This document shows positions 25,907 through 38,577 of a stretch of 64,000 nucleotides of DNA, in pieces; the first letter of the stretch is position 1; each line of letters begins with the position of its first letter. The translations under genes were made by a program, and so were the position numbers. The stretch comes from Dipetalonema caudispina (Eukaryota; Nematoda; Chromadorea; Rhabditida; Onchocercidae): positions 62,001-126,000 of the forward strand of contig JABVXV010000171.1 of assembly GCA_013365325.1 (NCBI GenBank). The letters are read 5' to 3'. The notes under the pieces are model-generated. The model ran no database searches, was not told the origin of the DNA, and saw only the letters and a program-made list of their open reading frames with translations.

Positions 25907-28056
25907 TTTTCTTTCTTAGGAAAACATAGGTCAAGTGGTTCGTTTATCGATTACGTTAGATTTACCTCAACAACTATTTGAACCAAGTAATTATCTCAAT
26001 ACACTGACGCCAACACCAATTACATCATTTCTTACCGCAAATTACAGGGCAAGAGCATCATCAAAAGTGTTCACTAGGTTATCACGGAAGTTTGTCATTT
26101 CATTTTTATCATAATCATACTTTTGTTAACTTTTTTCATCCATTTAAAATTTGATAAATTTGAGGAAATAAGGAAAATTCTAGCAAAAAGGAAATTTTAC
26201 TTATCATAAAAACGATTTGCTGATGAGAGAGATAAAGGCCTTTTTCTATGAAATAAATAATTCTACTTGAGGCATAAATACTAAATATAAGAATAATAAC
26301 AGTTGAATAATCATTTGAGTCATAATTTTGCAATAATAAAATGTCAAATAATTATCAGCTAATGGTTATTTATTGCTTAATTTCAGAAATAAATTACTAA
26401 TCAATATAGAAGATAATCTTCGTCGAAGGTTATCGCTAAAACAGCAGGAGGATTTTGAAGAAATTTTCAATCGTATAATGAATGAAGAAAAAGAACTTTG
26501 TGCTAAACCTCGTTCAGTTGCCGATTTTAGGAAGTTTGAAGGAGTAAATACAGGATCAGCGTATGCTAATATATATATATATATATTAATTAATTTTCAT
26601 TTCTTATAGAATTTATTGATTAAGTTCCTAAATTTTAATGCAATTAGTAATTGTTAATCAGTTTTTTAGGATTTAATTTACAATTAAGATTAGTTCTAAA
26701 GAAATTTTATAATTATGATGATAAGTAGCAATCTTCTAATTAGTCGAATGTAGCATATTCCTAATTAAGGCAGATCATATATATGTATATATATATAGTT
26801 TATATGTGAAATTTTCAGTTATAAAACGGTATTATTCAAAAAATTACTAATGGCAAGTTGTGATGGTTGTAAGAAGAAAGCAAAAATAATGGAAGAGGAA
26901 AATTTTGAGATGGATCAGGAAAAGATTGAAGGATTAGATGATGAAAATGCTTTTGAATGTTGTGAACAGAATAAGGATGCTATTCATGAGGTTACTGAAT
27001 CATGCATACATCATTCATATCAGAATAAGGATGTTGTAAAAATTTTCAGTTTTAAATTTGAAAAATGAAAATTTTAAAATTTTAAAGTGTATTATATTTT
27101 TGCAATAATTTAACCGAATCAATTTTTTTTTTATTTGATTATTAAATATGGGAATAATTTAGTGTTAAAATTTGTAAATTATATTTCATTATCATTTCAG
27201 ATGGTTGCTAATATGTTCTTCACAAAAGTTATTTTATCAAAAATGAATTTTGTTGAAAATTTTGCTGATTTTTTAATTGATGTCGAAATGAATAATTTAC
27301 CATTGCTAAAGCGAGTATGTGAAGGTTACCTTTGCAGTGAGTTAGATTCAGTAAGTTTTGTAATTCCAAACTTGCATAATGAATATTTTTTTGCTATTGA
27401 AACTTTTTTGGATAATTATGACTTCCAATTAAAGAAGAAAAAAATATTGGATAATATTAACGTTGAAAAAAAAAAAAAAAAAGAAATAAAGATGTCCAAT
27501 AGTTAATTTTGAAAATAAATTATTGAAATTTTTTCATTGCTAAAAATTATCAAAATTTTGATCAATATAAGGTAATCGTTATTTTTCCAGAAAAAAGATT
27601 TAATAACATCACTACTGTTGGAACTTCTATTTCTGGCTATTGTTTTCAATTTACGAGTATTGAAGTCGATGACACTTTCCGAACTCTCCACTCGTCCTGA
27701 AGAATTAGATGAACCAGATGCCTTATTAGCTCTTGATGAGTATAAGTAAACTGTTTTTTTTTTTTTTTTTTTTTTTTCCGTATTTAAAAATAACATCTAA
27801 TTGATAATTCTATCGGAAATGAAATTTAATGGTTTGAATATTGAAGGTATAACTTATTTATTTGCTGATTTATTTTTCTAATTAATTACTTTTTACATCA
27901 ATCATCAATATTTTTCCATGTTCTCAAATGGAATTTTACAGAGATTTGGACAGTCGAATGATGAAACTTAGTGGAAGAAATCTTGCTGAAGTAATCGAAG
28001 AAGTGCAACGATTCCGAGAGCAAAGGTTGCGTACAAAACTGGTTAAAATGAATTGA
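24014..28056 (+). CDS. nematode protein with BTB/BACK-like C-terminal half and MATH-like N-terminal half
   Basis: Nine exons in consistent phase: 24014-24244, 24511-24697, 25472-25551, 25920-26089, 26387-26560, 26819-27032, 27201-27350, 27591-27745, 27942-28056; 491 residues. The start is the first ATG after an in-frame stop, in an exon whose acceptor (TTTCAG) lies at about 23930. Residues 15-230 resemble a beta-rich MATH-like region (CDIGCVSFNYVW, VAFQWSLQMRG, VVRLSITLDLPQQLFEP). Residues 381-398 (EMNNLPLLKRVCEGYLCS) resemble the helical '3-box/BACK' end of BTB proteins, which in known cases bind cullin-3. A CxxC motif (CDGC) sits at residues 295-298. The last 60 residues are charged and probably helical (NLAEVIEEVQRFREQRL). 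The middle is not a typical BTB core, so adaptor function is an inference. It converges on LAS1. Confidence 0.7.
25346..25409. ncRNA. three-way-junction (cloverleaf-like) intronic structure
   Basis: ATGTCCTAT (25346-25354) pairs perfectly with ATAGGACAT (25401-25409). Inside are two more perfect hairpins: CCGAC/GTCGG with a 6-nt loop (25356-25371) and AGTTTG/CAAACT with a 5-nt loop (25374-25390). It is notably GC-richer than the surrounding intron 2 of the BTB-like gene. The layout recalls a nematode mitochondrial tRNA lacking the T arm, but loop position 33 is not T and the base composition does not fit. It could be a structured RNA, a tRNA-derived fossil or a small mobile hairpin. Structure certain; function unknown. 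Confidence 0.45.
25866..25900. repeat. (AT)n microsatellite
   Basis: About 17 AT units, just upstream of the acceptor of the fourth exon of the BTB-like gene. Confidence 0.9.
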
Positions 28057-28776
28057 TAATACACAATCGATATTTCGGTTTGTTGTTACCGTTTTTTTTT
28101 TTTTTTTTCCCCTTTCTTGCAAATAATAGCGAAAGGGTATTAACAAAATCATATGAACAACGTACTCAATTATTCGTCTAAAAAATATCAATTTTTTGTT
28201 TTTATTTTTGGATTACTTTTATCATTAAAAAAAAAAAAATTCTTTTTTTTTCAAAACCAAAGTTAGCAAACGTTAAAATTTAGCGTTTTTTTTTTTCTGT
28301 TTACAGATATAACAAAAACGAAACATTGGGATAGATACGAGTATGTATGCAATGAGCACTACCAGTATTTATTGAAGGAAATAGATAATAGAAAAAAAAA
28401 AAAAAAATTTTGAACAATTGAAAACAGATTCCACAATGGGAAACATAATCAATAACCAATATTCACAAACAAAAAATGATTTTTTTTTTCTTTCAGAATG
28501 ACGTAAATCAAGTGAAGGATGATATGAATTCTGCTCAGTTATAGCTTCAGGGTTTCTTAATTTAAGGGTTCAGATATTCATAAGCCTTTCTATCTTATAT
28601 TTCCTTACCCATACTCTTTTCTAATATTAGGTAAGCTTTATAAATCAGATATCATCACCAAACAGAGGATGGTAAACTTTCCTCAAAATGTCATCGAGAA
28701 AATTTGAAAATTAAACATGGAGATATGTGTGGATGCTATCGCATGATAATTGAGATTGCCATCTTAACAAGTCGTC

Positions 28777-31700
28777 TTAGACAACGCAGTGACGTTTCCG
28801 AACTGGTGCTAATTCAGGTTCAACAACCAGGTACAACGATTCAGTGCTTTGCTCAGGTGTTAAACCGAGTGGAATACCTTTCCATTCCAATGGATTACAG
28901 GTTGACCAACGATGTATGTTATTACTGGAAACACTGTTTGAATCCCCTGTTTCTGATTGTTTTTTACCTGTAATATTAAAAATTGTCAAAAATTTGTAGC
29001 TATCTAAAATTGTTTGAAATTTTAAGCACCAAATCTCATTCCTACAATTAGATTTTTAAGTCCCTATTCAATATCTAAAATTTCTATTTCAAAAGAAAAC
29101 TATCAATCTGTAAATTAATCTATTAATAGCTTAATAAAATTCAAACATTGTTCGAAAATTCTTAACTCATATCGACTTCGATATTTTTAGTAATGATTCC
29201 TCTACCGGATAACTTATCCGTCGTTATGGATACAGGGGAAAAAAAAAGCAGCTCAGGTTGGATTTGTTTATAGAGTAATCGATTTTCAAGAATGAATCAA
29301 AAACAACAGAATAACTGGAACGTAACATTCCCGGAAAAATCTTAGCAGTAAAAAAGACTGACTAAACCACACAATGATTTTCCAACTAATTCATGTTGTT
29401 GCTAGTTTCCATTCAAATTCTTTAATCTCTACTTTAATTTTTTGCTTTCGTTAAATTAAATATACAATACAAATAATTTATCATTATTTGTATTGTATAT
29501 TTTAATTTATAGATAACAAAAATCGAATCTTCCCTTCTCTTTGTTATCAATTGTATGAAGTATGGATTATTTGCAGTGTTTCTTTTTTCCTTTTTTTTTT
29601 TTAAAGAAATATTTAAATTTGAATTACAATTCCTAATCGTATCGCAAAAAAAACCATTACTATTACACTTTATAATAGAATTTATCCACTCATCCTTTAT
29701 AGTTCTGGAGCGCGAAAAAAGCTCATCTGGAAACTTTAATTCTTATCGAGATAAATTAGTAGGAACTTTTACAATGAGGACTAGTTAAAAGTTTGGGAAA
29801 AAGTTAAAAGTTCGTATAAACCATGTATCCAAATGTTGATCGCGAGATCATACATCGTATAAGATTACATAAGTATATGTTATAAATTAATAATAGTGAG
29901 CAAGATATATGTGTGATTAAGAAAATGTTGAAGTAAAAAGTAAATAAACTTGTTCCCGCAAATCTTATAGCTATAAACTGAATCTCGTGTATGATTCTCA
30001 TAATGACTCCAAATCCCAAACCATTCCATTCAATCTATTTAGTTTTTAATAATTGAAAAAGTATTGATGAAAACAAATACTTAAGTACGAAGGTAAATGA
30101 AAAAAAAAAAAAACAATAAAACTGAAGAATTATAACTATCTCACTTCCTTTCTGCATCATTAAATTTCGCAAATCTTCGACAGTTTTTAAGGATGCAGTG
30201 ATGCTGGAAGAAGCCTGAGATGGTGATGTTTCTGAGGTAGTCGTCCTTTTAGAAGACAAAACTGCCAATTGTCTTAAGGCATCATGTTCTTTTTCTGTGA
30301 TTTTTTCAATTTTTATCAAAACTCTGAAATTTGAATTGAGCAAATCCAAAATAATGAAAATTGTAACTTCGGATATTTCTTCTGAAAGTAAGAATACGAA
30401 AGACCCACAAACTAAGAACAAAAAGTTGTTCTGAAGTTTTCTAAAAAGAAAGCAATATCCAGCTTACACTTTTTGGTATCTTAAACATTTACAACCCGAT
30501 ATTCTAGCAAAGAAAGCCTGTAGAAAAAACTTACTTATCAAAATAGGCTTCTCTCAATTCCTTTGGAGCTAACATTATTGCTTTCAAAATTCTTTCCCAA
30601 TCAGATTGAGTTAGGACGTTTGCTGAAATAAATTACAGTTAAAAATAGAACAAGTTTCAATGCTATCAACCACTATGAAAAATCAATCAATCAACAAAAC
30701 CTGTTCCTCATTCGGAACGTTAAAAAAAAAAAAGAAAACAAAATAATAAAATGAATGCCTCAAATGACAATATCAACTTATGCTTATGATGTGAAAGTTA
30801 TTAAGAAACAAATACTGACATTCTACATAAGCAGTTAACATTCGATCACTCCATGCAATTAGTTGTCGTTTCCGTATCAATTGTACTTCATCACCTGATG
30901 CTGTTTCAAGAAGCTGAAAGAAACAGAAATCTATTCTTTAGGATAGATTGTTTCGGTAAATGTTGGCCTTGTATTACGCATATGAGAAATAAAATATGTC
31001 AATACTTGGAAACATAATGTATATCACCATATACCACCACTGATCACTTATATCAACAATAAATGTTCGCAAATTATTTATTGGCAAGTAATAAATCGCC
31101 ATTAATACGTCTAACATGCAAGTTATCTCTCGTACAATAACAATTACCTGGAAGAGTAATTCGGGCAACATTTTGGCTTCATTTAGATAATGAAAGACCG
31201 GTTTCCAAAAAAGCTGCAAATCTTCAGGAATAACCCATATATTTCCATCTTCTGGAATCGTAAAAAATTATCTCGACTTTTTTAAACGAAACTGAGAAAA
31301 ACTCAAATTGAAAATTTCTTGGCGATAAAGATAACCATTTCTCGAAATCAGAAAATTTTTTTATAACTAAATCTTTTCTTTCTTTTCATATTAGTGTACC
31401 ATCCTGCAAGAAATAAGCTCAACATAAAATATGCAATTTTACAACTAATAAATTAAACTCATACCAGTAAATAAATTACAATCAATTGATTTAACTTGTT
31501 TCTCATTTAAAATCAAATATCCTTCCAGTAAAAATGCACTCAGGAATTCCCTGAAATGAGAAAAACTCCAATTCGGATCCATCTTTTAACTTAGCTTACA
31601 CGAAGTTCTATAAATTAAATGCAATAAGAAAGCGAATCATCTATAATAACCTACAGCAGTAAAACTAATTCCAAATATTCGAAACCAAACATTTTCTGGT

Positions 31701-34700
31701 GTAAATCAACCAGATAAACAATTTAATAAATCCAATCGTCACTTTGATAAATTCAGTCGGATTCAATCGTACAAAATATTTTTAGAGGCTTCTCAAAGTA
31801 CTCGTTCGAAAAAAGAGTTCAATTCTTATTTTTCAGAAAAAAAGTAAGTAATACCAAAAGTAATTAAAAAACATTACTTTCCAAACATAGAAATCATATG
31901 TGGAAAAGAAAAATATTTGATTATTAAATATAGAAAAAAAAGATTTGGGATTGTGAATGAACGAAAATTTCAAACAATTTACCAAGGATGCATCATAATA
32001 AACGTCTCCATTTTTGTCAGTATCTTCTGCAATTTCATTTTCTTACCTGGCTTTTCCTCTTTGTGACGCGCAGATAGTTTCATCTGAAAGAATATTCAAG
32101 ACTTACTAATTATTTAGGTGGCAATAACGATAATGAAGGTTGTAAAAGTAATAATGAGAAATAGTTGATTATACAATGATTATAATAATCCTCGCTTCCA
32201 TTTTGATTAGTTTGAGTAATTCAACAATAATTTTCCAAAAATTCTCCTCCAGAACAACTGCTAAACTAAAAAAATCGACACTCTTTCCTTTTCCTTTTCT
32301 CTATTAATTCTGTTGAAAACTATTTAGCCGACCATACAAACCTAAGCAAAAACTGAAGCATCTAACTTTTAATTCAACTTGAAACATTTGGTAAGCTATG
32401 CCAACAGTTCAGTATCGACTTAACAATAATAATAATAATAATAATATTAATTATTATACCACAATATTAATAACGAATTAACATCAATAAAGCAAAATTA
32501 AAACCTAACGCTTCTTTATAACAACTGCAATTGCTAGAATGCCATTCAATGTCTATTAGAACTTATTTATAAAAATTTTCTTTGAATTTAGCCAAGTAAT
32601 ATAAAATAAGAATAAAACATAGTCCACCAAAAGGTCTAAAATTAAAAATCATTTGAAACAATTGAGTTTCGGAAAAACATACAGAAAAACGCTTGAGAGC
32701 CTATTAAATTTTATTAATTTCTTTGCATGTTTTCAAAATTCATTCCTTTTTTTGATTTTTATTTCCGAATCTATCGGTAAATTACATTTTGTGAATTCAA
32801 TTACCTTTTGTAAAGAACAAAGCATGAATCGATCAATTAAGCCAGAAGCTTCTTGTTGCAATTCATTTTCATCACTTTCAGTATGAATATTCAAATTCAG
32901 CCCAATAGCTTCGGCTACTGGTCTTGACCAGTGATGCTCCTGAAAAAGAATTTAACAATATAATATATCTTTACGGCATAAAGAAGTAGTTTTTGAAGAA
33001 AGTTTAATTAATTTCAACGAATTCATTTGTTAACTGCTTCATAGAGTTCCTTGAAATCTCTTCTTGATATATGAAATCAAATTATAATAAACAATTCAAC
33101 AATCGATCCTAAATCTGTTCATCAAAAGGACTGTTGCTGAAGGTGATCTACTGAAATTCATCTTCAAATTAAAACCAAAGTGTATGCACTACAAAGACTT
33201 ACCCAAAGCCAATCTCGACAATATCTTGCCGCTTGACGCAAACTTTCTAATGATGGAAGATGCGAGTGAGTTGCACCATGTCGAATATCAACTACCCATT
33301 GAGGAATTCCAACCTGAAATAATTCGAAATCAAGGGAATCGTCGTTAAAATCAACTTCATACTAAATGAAACAGCTCATTTATAGCCAATCTTTTAATGC
33401 ATAAAACTGAATCTTCCACTGTTTTTTTTTTATCTTAACAAAATTCTGACAAAAATTTAATCACCAAATACTTACATCACTAACAGCTGATGCAATTGAT
33501 TTGAACTTATGATTCGACTGACATATTTCGTTACAATAATTCACAAATCTGCAAAGGATGAAAAAAAAAATTGCACAATCTTTGATTTTCTAGATTCTTT
33601 CTAATTCATTACTTGATGAAATATATCTTGAATTTAACTGTAACTAAAGAATGTGCCAAAGAACAACAAAAAAAAGAAGGAAATATTTTTTCTTTTTTTT
33701 TCTGCAAAAGTTCGTGATTTTTTCTCATGCTTTACAAAAGATCGAAGCAAGATTTAAAAATTTATGAGATAAAAACAATTACAATGTTTTATAAAAAGGA
33801 ATTAAATATTAGTTAACTGAAATTTTAAAACTTTTTTGAAAAATTTAGAAACCTATTAAAATAACCCTTATACTAATAACAATGCGTTTAATTTACAATA
33901 ATTCACTTGCACGCTTTAAATAATATTAATTAATATTATTAGTAGCAAAAAAATATTTTACATTCTTGATCAGCAAAGGTCAAATTTCCATAAGATAATA
34001 TCTAGTAATGCAAAAACATATTTATGAAGTCATTGCGATAGTATGAAGGTTAATTTTTTGATACGAGTATCTTATATCCCATTATAATTCCCTATAATGA
34101 TCACTTCATAATCTCTTCATTCTTTCATCTCATCCATTAAATGGTAATTGTGATTGAAAAAAAAAAAAAAAAAAAAAAAAGATCAATTGTACACTTCCAA
34201 TCAATCTTATTTCATAACTAACCATTTACTGTAATATTTTCATGATTTATAGCCTTTTACATTCTTCCTTTAATAATATTTCATTCAATATTGATTGTAA
34301 GAAAAAATTTTTCCAATTCCAATGAAAAAAAAACAATCTTTTTTTTTCCAAAAATCTCTATTTTATATTAAGAAGGAACAAAATGTGATAATTTAATGTC
34401 ACAAACAAAGGAAAATACTACTTCACTATCAATTAAAATTGAATTTCATAAAGAAGACGAACGTTAATAACAATGAATTTTCAAATGGATTATTTGTCAT
34501 ATTACTAAAATGATACCATATTTGATGATCCAACATATATTACAGTGGAATATTAAATGCTTCTCCTTAATTCGGATACATTTGTTCAATGCAGAATTTA
34601 TCTTAAGAACCTTTACGTAGAATTTATTCATTCTAAATGACGCGTTATATTTTCTCCAAACTAACGAATATAATTAATTTGTTCGTTGTATGACAGTTAT

Positions 34701-37700
34701 GATCAGTCTATAAGTTGTTCCACTTCAAAAATCCATTAGTTTAATGCTAAATGATTTTTTGCCATTTTCTATTTTATAGAATTTCACACTTTTTAGATGG
34801 TTGCATCGAAAAAATTACCATATTTTATTTCGCTTTTTTTTTTTCGAATAAATGCTTTTGAAGTGAGAAATTCGTTTGTCATTTTTTCTAAAATGAAAAT
34901 CATTTAGTCACACATTACATTAAACCCTTTCCATAATAATTCTCCATAATTTCAATCTTTTCCCATATCCGAACATTTCATTTCTTATTTATCTCTCCGT
35001 CTCTATCCTCGTAAAACTGGATTTTGTCAGTTCAAGAAAAAAGAAAAAAAAAACAGCAGAGTTTTTATTTTCGATAAGAAATTTCAAAAATTGAATAGAA
35101 AGCTCATTTTTTAGATTATGAACATAAGCAACAAGGTTTGAACTAATCAAACAGTTCACTAAAGTTTTGTAATTTTTGACAAATTTTGAGAAATTCATTC
35201 GTAAAAATTTTAAAAGATGAAGAATGTAACCTTAATCACAGCTATGCCACTTTCTATTTTATTCTAGCCTTTTCCCAAATTTAAGCCTTTCATACCCTGC
35301 TCTATAAATATGCAAATGAATATTTTTTTTTTTTTGTTGTTGTGTAAATTTATCAAATCAAAAGTCACTTCAGCCAACTAACAATTTAAGCAATTGTACA
35401 ATCCACTATAGGCGATGTCAACAAATGGCGATATATTCTTGGGAAAGGAAAATGACAAGATTTTGGAGAATTGAAATGATCATAATTCCGACAACCTACG
35501 GGCAACTATGATCTCGAAGAGGTAAGGAAGTGAAAGTAGGAATATTTGAAAATTTAATGTTCAAATAACCACTTAAATTGTCATCAAAACCCTACAACTT
35601 GTTGACTTTAATCAACAATTCGTTTTTATTTAGTTTTTCCATCAATCTTATCTATATATCTCATCATTTCTATGAAAATAAAAAAAAGGAGAGGAGGAGA
35701 TGATGAAAAGCAAAACAGCAAAGCCAGAAATCATTTAACCATGCCAATTTAGTCGAATTCAGGATGTTTCTAATTTTTCAAGGAGAAAAAAAAGAAAACG
35801 AAAATCTATTCTCTTACACATGAACGACTTGCAAATAACCTCCTCATAGCTATTTCAAACGTCGTTATATTATTGATATTAAATTCATGTCGCTAATAAA
35901 TCGAACTATCCAACTCATTGTATTTATAATATTTCGAGTAACAGGTAATTGTTAAAACTTAAATTTATGAAAAAGATGATAAGCGATCTAAGGTGATAAA
36001 TATGAATTTAACAAATATTCGAAAAAAAAAGCTCTTTCTTATGTTTTGATCGAAACGCAAAAATTTGTCCATTTTTCTATATAATTTTCCTTTTCAAATT
36101 TTAAAATTTATTGAAATAAAATCTAACTAAAAAACCTGAAAAGTTTACTATCATAGATTTTATTTTAAAATAATATTAATAAGCTAAGCTGAAATGTTAG
36201 TTCTCAGATTTTTTTGGTTACAGTAGAAGCAGTAATTTGCTTCCATTGTCATTCTGAACTTGGCACATGCAACAGTGGCGTATGCGAAGGTATTGTATGC
36301 ATTAAGATGGAAACGTCAAATCGTGACAATGGTGTGTTTTATATTTTTATGTTAATTTTTCCGATGAGGAAATTGGAAAAATTAGGAGAAAGAATATAAT
36401 TAGTGGCAAAAAAAAAAAAAAAAGAAAAAGAAGGATTTCAGAATAGAAAATAAATTTTTTTCGAATTGTCTGACAATATAAAACTAACGAAAAATTAGCA
36501 TCATTCTTCTGTTCCTACCTAAAATAGTCTCTATAAATCGGTTTTCTCAATTCTGGGAAATCATTTTACATAATTTACTATCATCTCACATACTCTTTTC
36601 TTATTTCTCAACATTACTATCAGTATTGCCAATAGTGAACTTCACTTATTCAATTTTGGAGTAAACTTCTAATCAATGAAGCTCTCGAATTCCAAGTATT
36701 TGATTAAACTGTGATTTACTAAACAAATGTCATGATACTCGACACTAATGTACACCTGATAATAAATAGCCGATTTTAGAGAGACGAACAGTGCAAAAAG
36801 GATGTGGTAAGAAATATGAAGAAAGCGGTTGTCAACAAAGTACTTTCGGTTCAAAATGGACATCACGATGTGTATGTGATGAGATGATGTGTAACACTGA
36901 TGAAAATTTGGCAGCAGCTAACTTGGAAATGACATCCAGTACATTTTCTATCATAGTCTTATCAAGTGTACAAATATTACTGATTTCATTGGTTTTTGTT
37001 TTCGCTATTGCTTCATATCCGTTTATTATTATCAATACGGTATGCTTTATTTTTTTCTGCCATGTATGCTTTGGAAACAGCATTATTTGCAACAATGTTA
37101 AATAAGAATTACTGATTAGTTCTGGGGTTAAAATTCGCCAAAAGAATAATTCCACGTTCATTTTACCATGTCTTTCTAACTTTGCTTCTCGACAAATTTA
37201 TCATAGGTCAGTATTCTATTATGACTCTATATTCTTTAGAAAGGCAATATAGAGATTATTACACATTTGAAGGTGAAATTGATTCGAATATTATCTGTAG
37301 AGATATAATGTGAACAGATGAAATGTTTCCAGTTGAATTTTTTATTTAAATATCAATCAATAGAATTTGAATTTTCATTCTGTCTCTAAATTATGTGTTT
37401 AATTAAATTACGTAATTTTCTGAGAAAATCTTAAGATCCACTAACCTGATAATAGCAGTACAATAAGCGAGCTTTACATTTCCGATCTTGAACCAGTCAT
37501 CATTTCTGGTCTCCTTATCCATAATTATTGCGCGTAACAACATTTCAGTCATATCTGCAGCCACGTGTACCGAATTTCCCGACCTGAAAGAGTCATTTTC
37601 ATCTATAATATTAATCGCAATTCGACATCCTCTTGTCTTTTTACATCGCAGGATGCAAAAAGTTATATGTGATAAACTTAATGCAAGTCAGAGACGTTGC

Positions 37701-38577
37701 CAAGCACGGTGCGGCAAGAAATAGATATATGAACAAACAATGACAGCTAAAACGTCTATTTCTTTTGAGCATACAGGTCGTATCCGATATGCAATTATGG
37801 TATAACCGAAGGAAATACCACAGGTAATGACCGGCAACGATGATGAAAAACAAGTGAAATCAAAAATCGTCCGAGAAATTAAATGTTTGAAAATTTTATG
37901 CGGAATAAAAATATATAATTCATGGAAATACATAAAATTCGCATTTTGATCAGTGCCAAAACAAGACTGATACAAAAGCCCGTTGATCTCTGTGGTATTG
38001 ATACAGGCCTGATATTAAAACGATGTCAACCGACAAGTCTTTTGTGAATACTAAAACTGAATAATCCAATAACCCTGAATTAAAACATCATTTTTCATTT
38101 TTTCCGTAGAACTACTCATGATTAAACGATGTAAAATAATAGGATAACAGAAGGAAAATCAACCTAGCTTTCCATGATACGATCAATGCTACAGCATGTT
38201 TTAACTCGGATACTTTATCACTTCGATATACATTTGTTACAATGTCCCATTCACGCCTAAAAAGAATATTTAATCAAATATCTTGCTTTTTTCTTTGTTT
38301 ACCATAAGGCAGTGGGAAAAATACTAGTTTCAAGCCATGTGACTAAAAAACGAAGATCATATCAAAGGTTAGATAAAGAGACTAAGCTTATTTGAAGAGT
38401 TCGAGTTCAAAAGATAGCATATCCAGCATAAAATTGTCTCAATAGTTTCTCGGAGTCATCATCTTATTATTTCAAACTGTTAAGCATAATTCTCGCTAGC
38501 AATATCTTATTAAGGAAATATATATTGAAATCAACTGACCTCGTGAATGGTACTTGAACTCCTTTCAAATTCGTCAT
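28777..38577 (-). CDS. LAS1L: LAS1-like pre-rRNA ITS2 endonuclease
   Basis: Homolog of LAS1/LAS1L, the HEPN endoribonuclease that, with polynucleotide kinase Grc3/NOL9, cuts ITS2 during 60S ribosome maturation in the nucleus. Thirteen minus-strand exons, all in phase: 38577-38540, 38256-38164, 37583-37446, 33548-33476, 33313-33203, 32939-32805, 32083-31983, 31550-31465, 31251-31148, 30913-30820, 30622-30535, 30323-30145, 28967-28777; 476 residues, shorter than human LAS1L. N-terminal family block REWDIVTNVYRSD...WKARSGN (residues 14-47). Next come IIRFVN and the HEPN active-site motif RHGATH (125-130) within IPQWVVDIRHGATHSHLPSL. LQLFWKPVFHYL lies in the middle, and the conserved C-terminal EWKGIPLG (441-448) is on the last exon. 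Catalytic Arg and His are both present, so it should be active. Intron 3 houses an opposite-strand gene. Confidence 0.95.
29452..29509. repeat. long AT-rich hairpin in the last LAS1 intron
   Basis: Arms of about 25-26 bp (one bulged A) separated by about 7 nt; the arm core is ATATACAATACAAATAA. It resembles a pre-miRNA-sized fold or a fold-back repeat. There is no independent sign of transcription. Confidence 0.6.
35887..37105 (+). CDS. Ly6/uPAR-like (LU domain) membrane protein, nested in a LAS1 intron
   Basis: Three exons in phase, 35887-35944, 36224-36331 and 36780-37105, give 163 residues. The protein starts with a hydrophobic signal peptide (about residues 1-22, IQLIVFIIFRV). A ten-cysteine domain follows, with Cys at 25, 28, 35, 40, 45, 64, 73, 86, 88 and 93. 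It opens CFHC and closes with the diagnostic Cys-Asn (MMCN, 91-94) of three-finger Ly6/uPAR folds. A hydrophobic C-terminal segment (about 106-137) gives a transmembrane helix or GPI-attachment signal. It is therefore expected at the cell surface or secreted; partners are unknown. The gene lies wholly inside LAS1 intron 3 (33549-37445) on the other strand. A possible donor (ACG/GTATGC near 37040) means the C-terminal tail could be spliced differently. Confidence 0.82.

Noticed and set aside
32045..32064. A 20-nt GTAAGA...CAG 'intron' in LAS1
   Set aside because: Far too short, and the sequence is open across it. Treating 32083-31983 as one exon restores phase with both neighbours.
37641..37975. 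Minus-strand frames just upstream of LAS1 exon 37583-37446
   Set aside because: They lie in LAS1 intron 2. The exons on both sides join in phase and match the family without them.
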